Of a stretch of DNA of 31,719 nt, positions 30,549-31,719 are shown piece by piece. The stretch is from assembly GCA_049999725.1 (NCBI GenBank), contig JBNGIS010035142.1:1-31719 (forward strand), in the 5' to 3' direction. The stretch's first letter is position 1; each line of letters opens with the position of its first letter. The DNA is from Haplomitrium mnioides (lineage: Eukaryota > Marchantiophyta > Haplomitriopsida > Calobryales). The notes below the pieces were generated by a model. It was not told where the DNA came from and searched no databases. It saw only the letters and a list, made by a program, of their open reading frames with translations. The position numbers were made by a program, and so were the translations under genes.

Positions 30549-31719
30549 TCAATCATTGGTCTCCATTTCTTCAAAGTTAGCTTCTGAATATTCATCAAGA
30601 TTCTTGCAGTCCCATTCAATGTAGTTGATATTATATGATTTTTTTAAACACTTGAGGCTAGATTTCTTTTTATCTCTTTCATTCAAACCAGTTAGATCTA
30701 ATGGTTGCTAAAGTGGTTTTACTCAACTAGTTTTTTTGTGTTAGAGGAAAACCAAAAGAGAGAATCATGATTATATTTAATACATTGATATGTAATTGGT
30801 ATTTATATTTTCCTTTTGTGGATGCTATTTTCTCTCAAAATTACTATCCAAAAAAAAGTATCATTAGCCTCATATACATACCATTGAACACATACTTGTT
30901 TTGGATTTGGAGGTTCCTCCTTATCAAATGACAAACTTTGAAGATTTTTGCAATCCAAAATAGGCTTCTCTTTGGGTCAAATGATGCAACAACACACATA
31001 AATATTTTTCCTTTCACATCGTATATGTTGATAAATTTATGACAACATTTTTTTTGATGTGAAATGATTTCTCTTCTCATTCTAGAAGCTCCATCATATA
31101 TTGCTCAACATGGACAAAATATACATTTGATTGGAGCCTCTTCCTCTTGCTATTTAACATCAACTTGAAAAGACACACAAAAGTTTTGAGAGTCATTGCA
31201 AGAGTTTGTAAATTATGAATTTAGAAACTTGAATGTTATTTAGAGCCTTATGTGGTTTTTTTCAATGACATATACGACAATCTTGTGTTGTACAAGAAAA
31301 AACTCATTTCACTATTTAGTGTCAAAATCTATAAAGAACTTGTGGAAGTTCTCACTTATATTGTCTTTAATTGCAAATACCACTTTAACCACATCAACTT
31401 CTCTTGCTTCTTTTTGAGATCACTTGATTTTAGAATAAGCCTTCAAGAGGATCAACATTGTACTAATAATTTCCATGTCTACTTATAGTAAGCACTTGAG
31501 TTGCTAAATAGTATCTGAAGGCAACCAAAATTCATCTGTTGAAAATTGTTTTCTTCAAATTTCTTCAATTGAGTCCCTCAACTTGAACTTAAATTGTTAA
31601 TTGAAGGCTATGTCATTAATCTCTTGAACCAAAGAAGGATATTGTTCCAAGAACAATTTGAAATCCCAAGTCTTTTATAGAAGAATTACTTGTGGTTTTG
31701 GATTACAAGACATTTGTAG
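30549..31719 (-). pseudogene. Element C protein, copy 2, C-terminal part
   Basis: Minus-strand frames give FKLFLEQYPSLVQEINDIAF near the window edge, QFKFKLRDSIEEI, a Lys/Glu-rich helical stretch, ISHQKKCCHKFINIYDVKGK (about 31070), DPKRSLFWIAKIFKV (30982-30937), NPKQVCVQWYVYEA (about 30905-30860), and a tail ending EANFEEMETND with the stop at 30551-30549. Copy 1 ends at the matching place (YEEIETNG, stop). W-I-A-K-I ... V-x-V-Q-W-Y is the pattern of BAH domains, which bind chromatin (known). Stops and frameshifts interrupt it. Confidence 0.5.

Larger units (their letters stand above)
28830..31719 (-). mobile_element. Element C copy 2, running off the window end
   Basis: From 28830 (CAAAATAAGGGAAAAAC) this follows copy 1 closely in order: AT-rich tail, array, stop codon region, BAH-like segment, coiled-coil-like region, PSLVQEINDIAFN block. 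The DUF7869-like core should lie right of the window. Direct orientation and no visible spacer from copy 1 suggest tandem duplication or adjacent insertion. Divergence between copies is high (roughly a quarter to a third of bases by eye), so the duplication is old. Confidence 0.7.

Overview
The window is nuclear DNA of a land plant. Evidence: spliced genes with GT-AG introns, a plastid-targeted pyruvate kinase, a STOP1-type zinc-finger regulator, and plant-style chromoviruses with TATAAATAG promoters. The lineage cannot be fixed by eye; a bryophyte or another early-diverging plant is a guess. A run of exactly 100 N (28995-29094) marks a draft assembly.

Left part (1-13.6 kb) is gene-rich and all three recognised genes are on the + strand. 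They are the C-terminal half of the autophagy E2-like enzyme ATG3 (five exons, 2078-2989, N-terminal half not visible), a complete 12-exon plastidial pyruvate kinase beta-type subunit (4905-9166, 587 aa), and an intronless STOP1-like C2H2 transcription factor (9747-11678, 643 aa). A possible small minus-strand gene lies between ATG3 and the kinase. A dispersed ~320-bp repeat occurs at 1188 and again at 12376, the second copy flanked by an exact 16-bp direct repeat. The three genes share no pathway; they are neighbours only.

Right part (13.6-31.7 kb) is a layered stack of dead mobile elements. (i) A + strand chromovirus 'A' (14.3-16.7 kb; RT, RNase H, integrase, chromodomain) has a piece of pol inverted upstream of it and a 3' LTR carrying a solo LTR of another family. 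(ii) Two head-to-tail copies of an unusual element 'C' (19.3-28.8 kb and 28.8 kb to beyond the window end) encode on the minus strand a DUF7869-like protein with a BAH-like C-terminal segment; each is followed by a ~1-kb array of short degenerate repeats. (iii) A 5.64-kb minus-strand chromovirus 'B' (19987-25629) sits inside the array of copy 1 with a perfect TATGG target duplication. Removing it restores the array sequence. (iv) A solo LTR of B's own family sits inside B's integrase tail. (v) A LINE ORF1-like coding remnant (about 24.4-24.9 kb) sits inside a rearranged LTR piece of B.

The most novel object is element C: two copies share a degenerate but alignable protein, a shared stop position and large repeat arrays. 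I found no tRNA, rRNA or CRISPR. Function of all mobile elements is judged lost, because every open frame carries stops or frameshifts.
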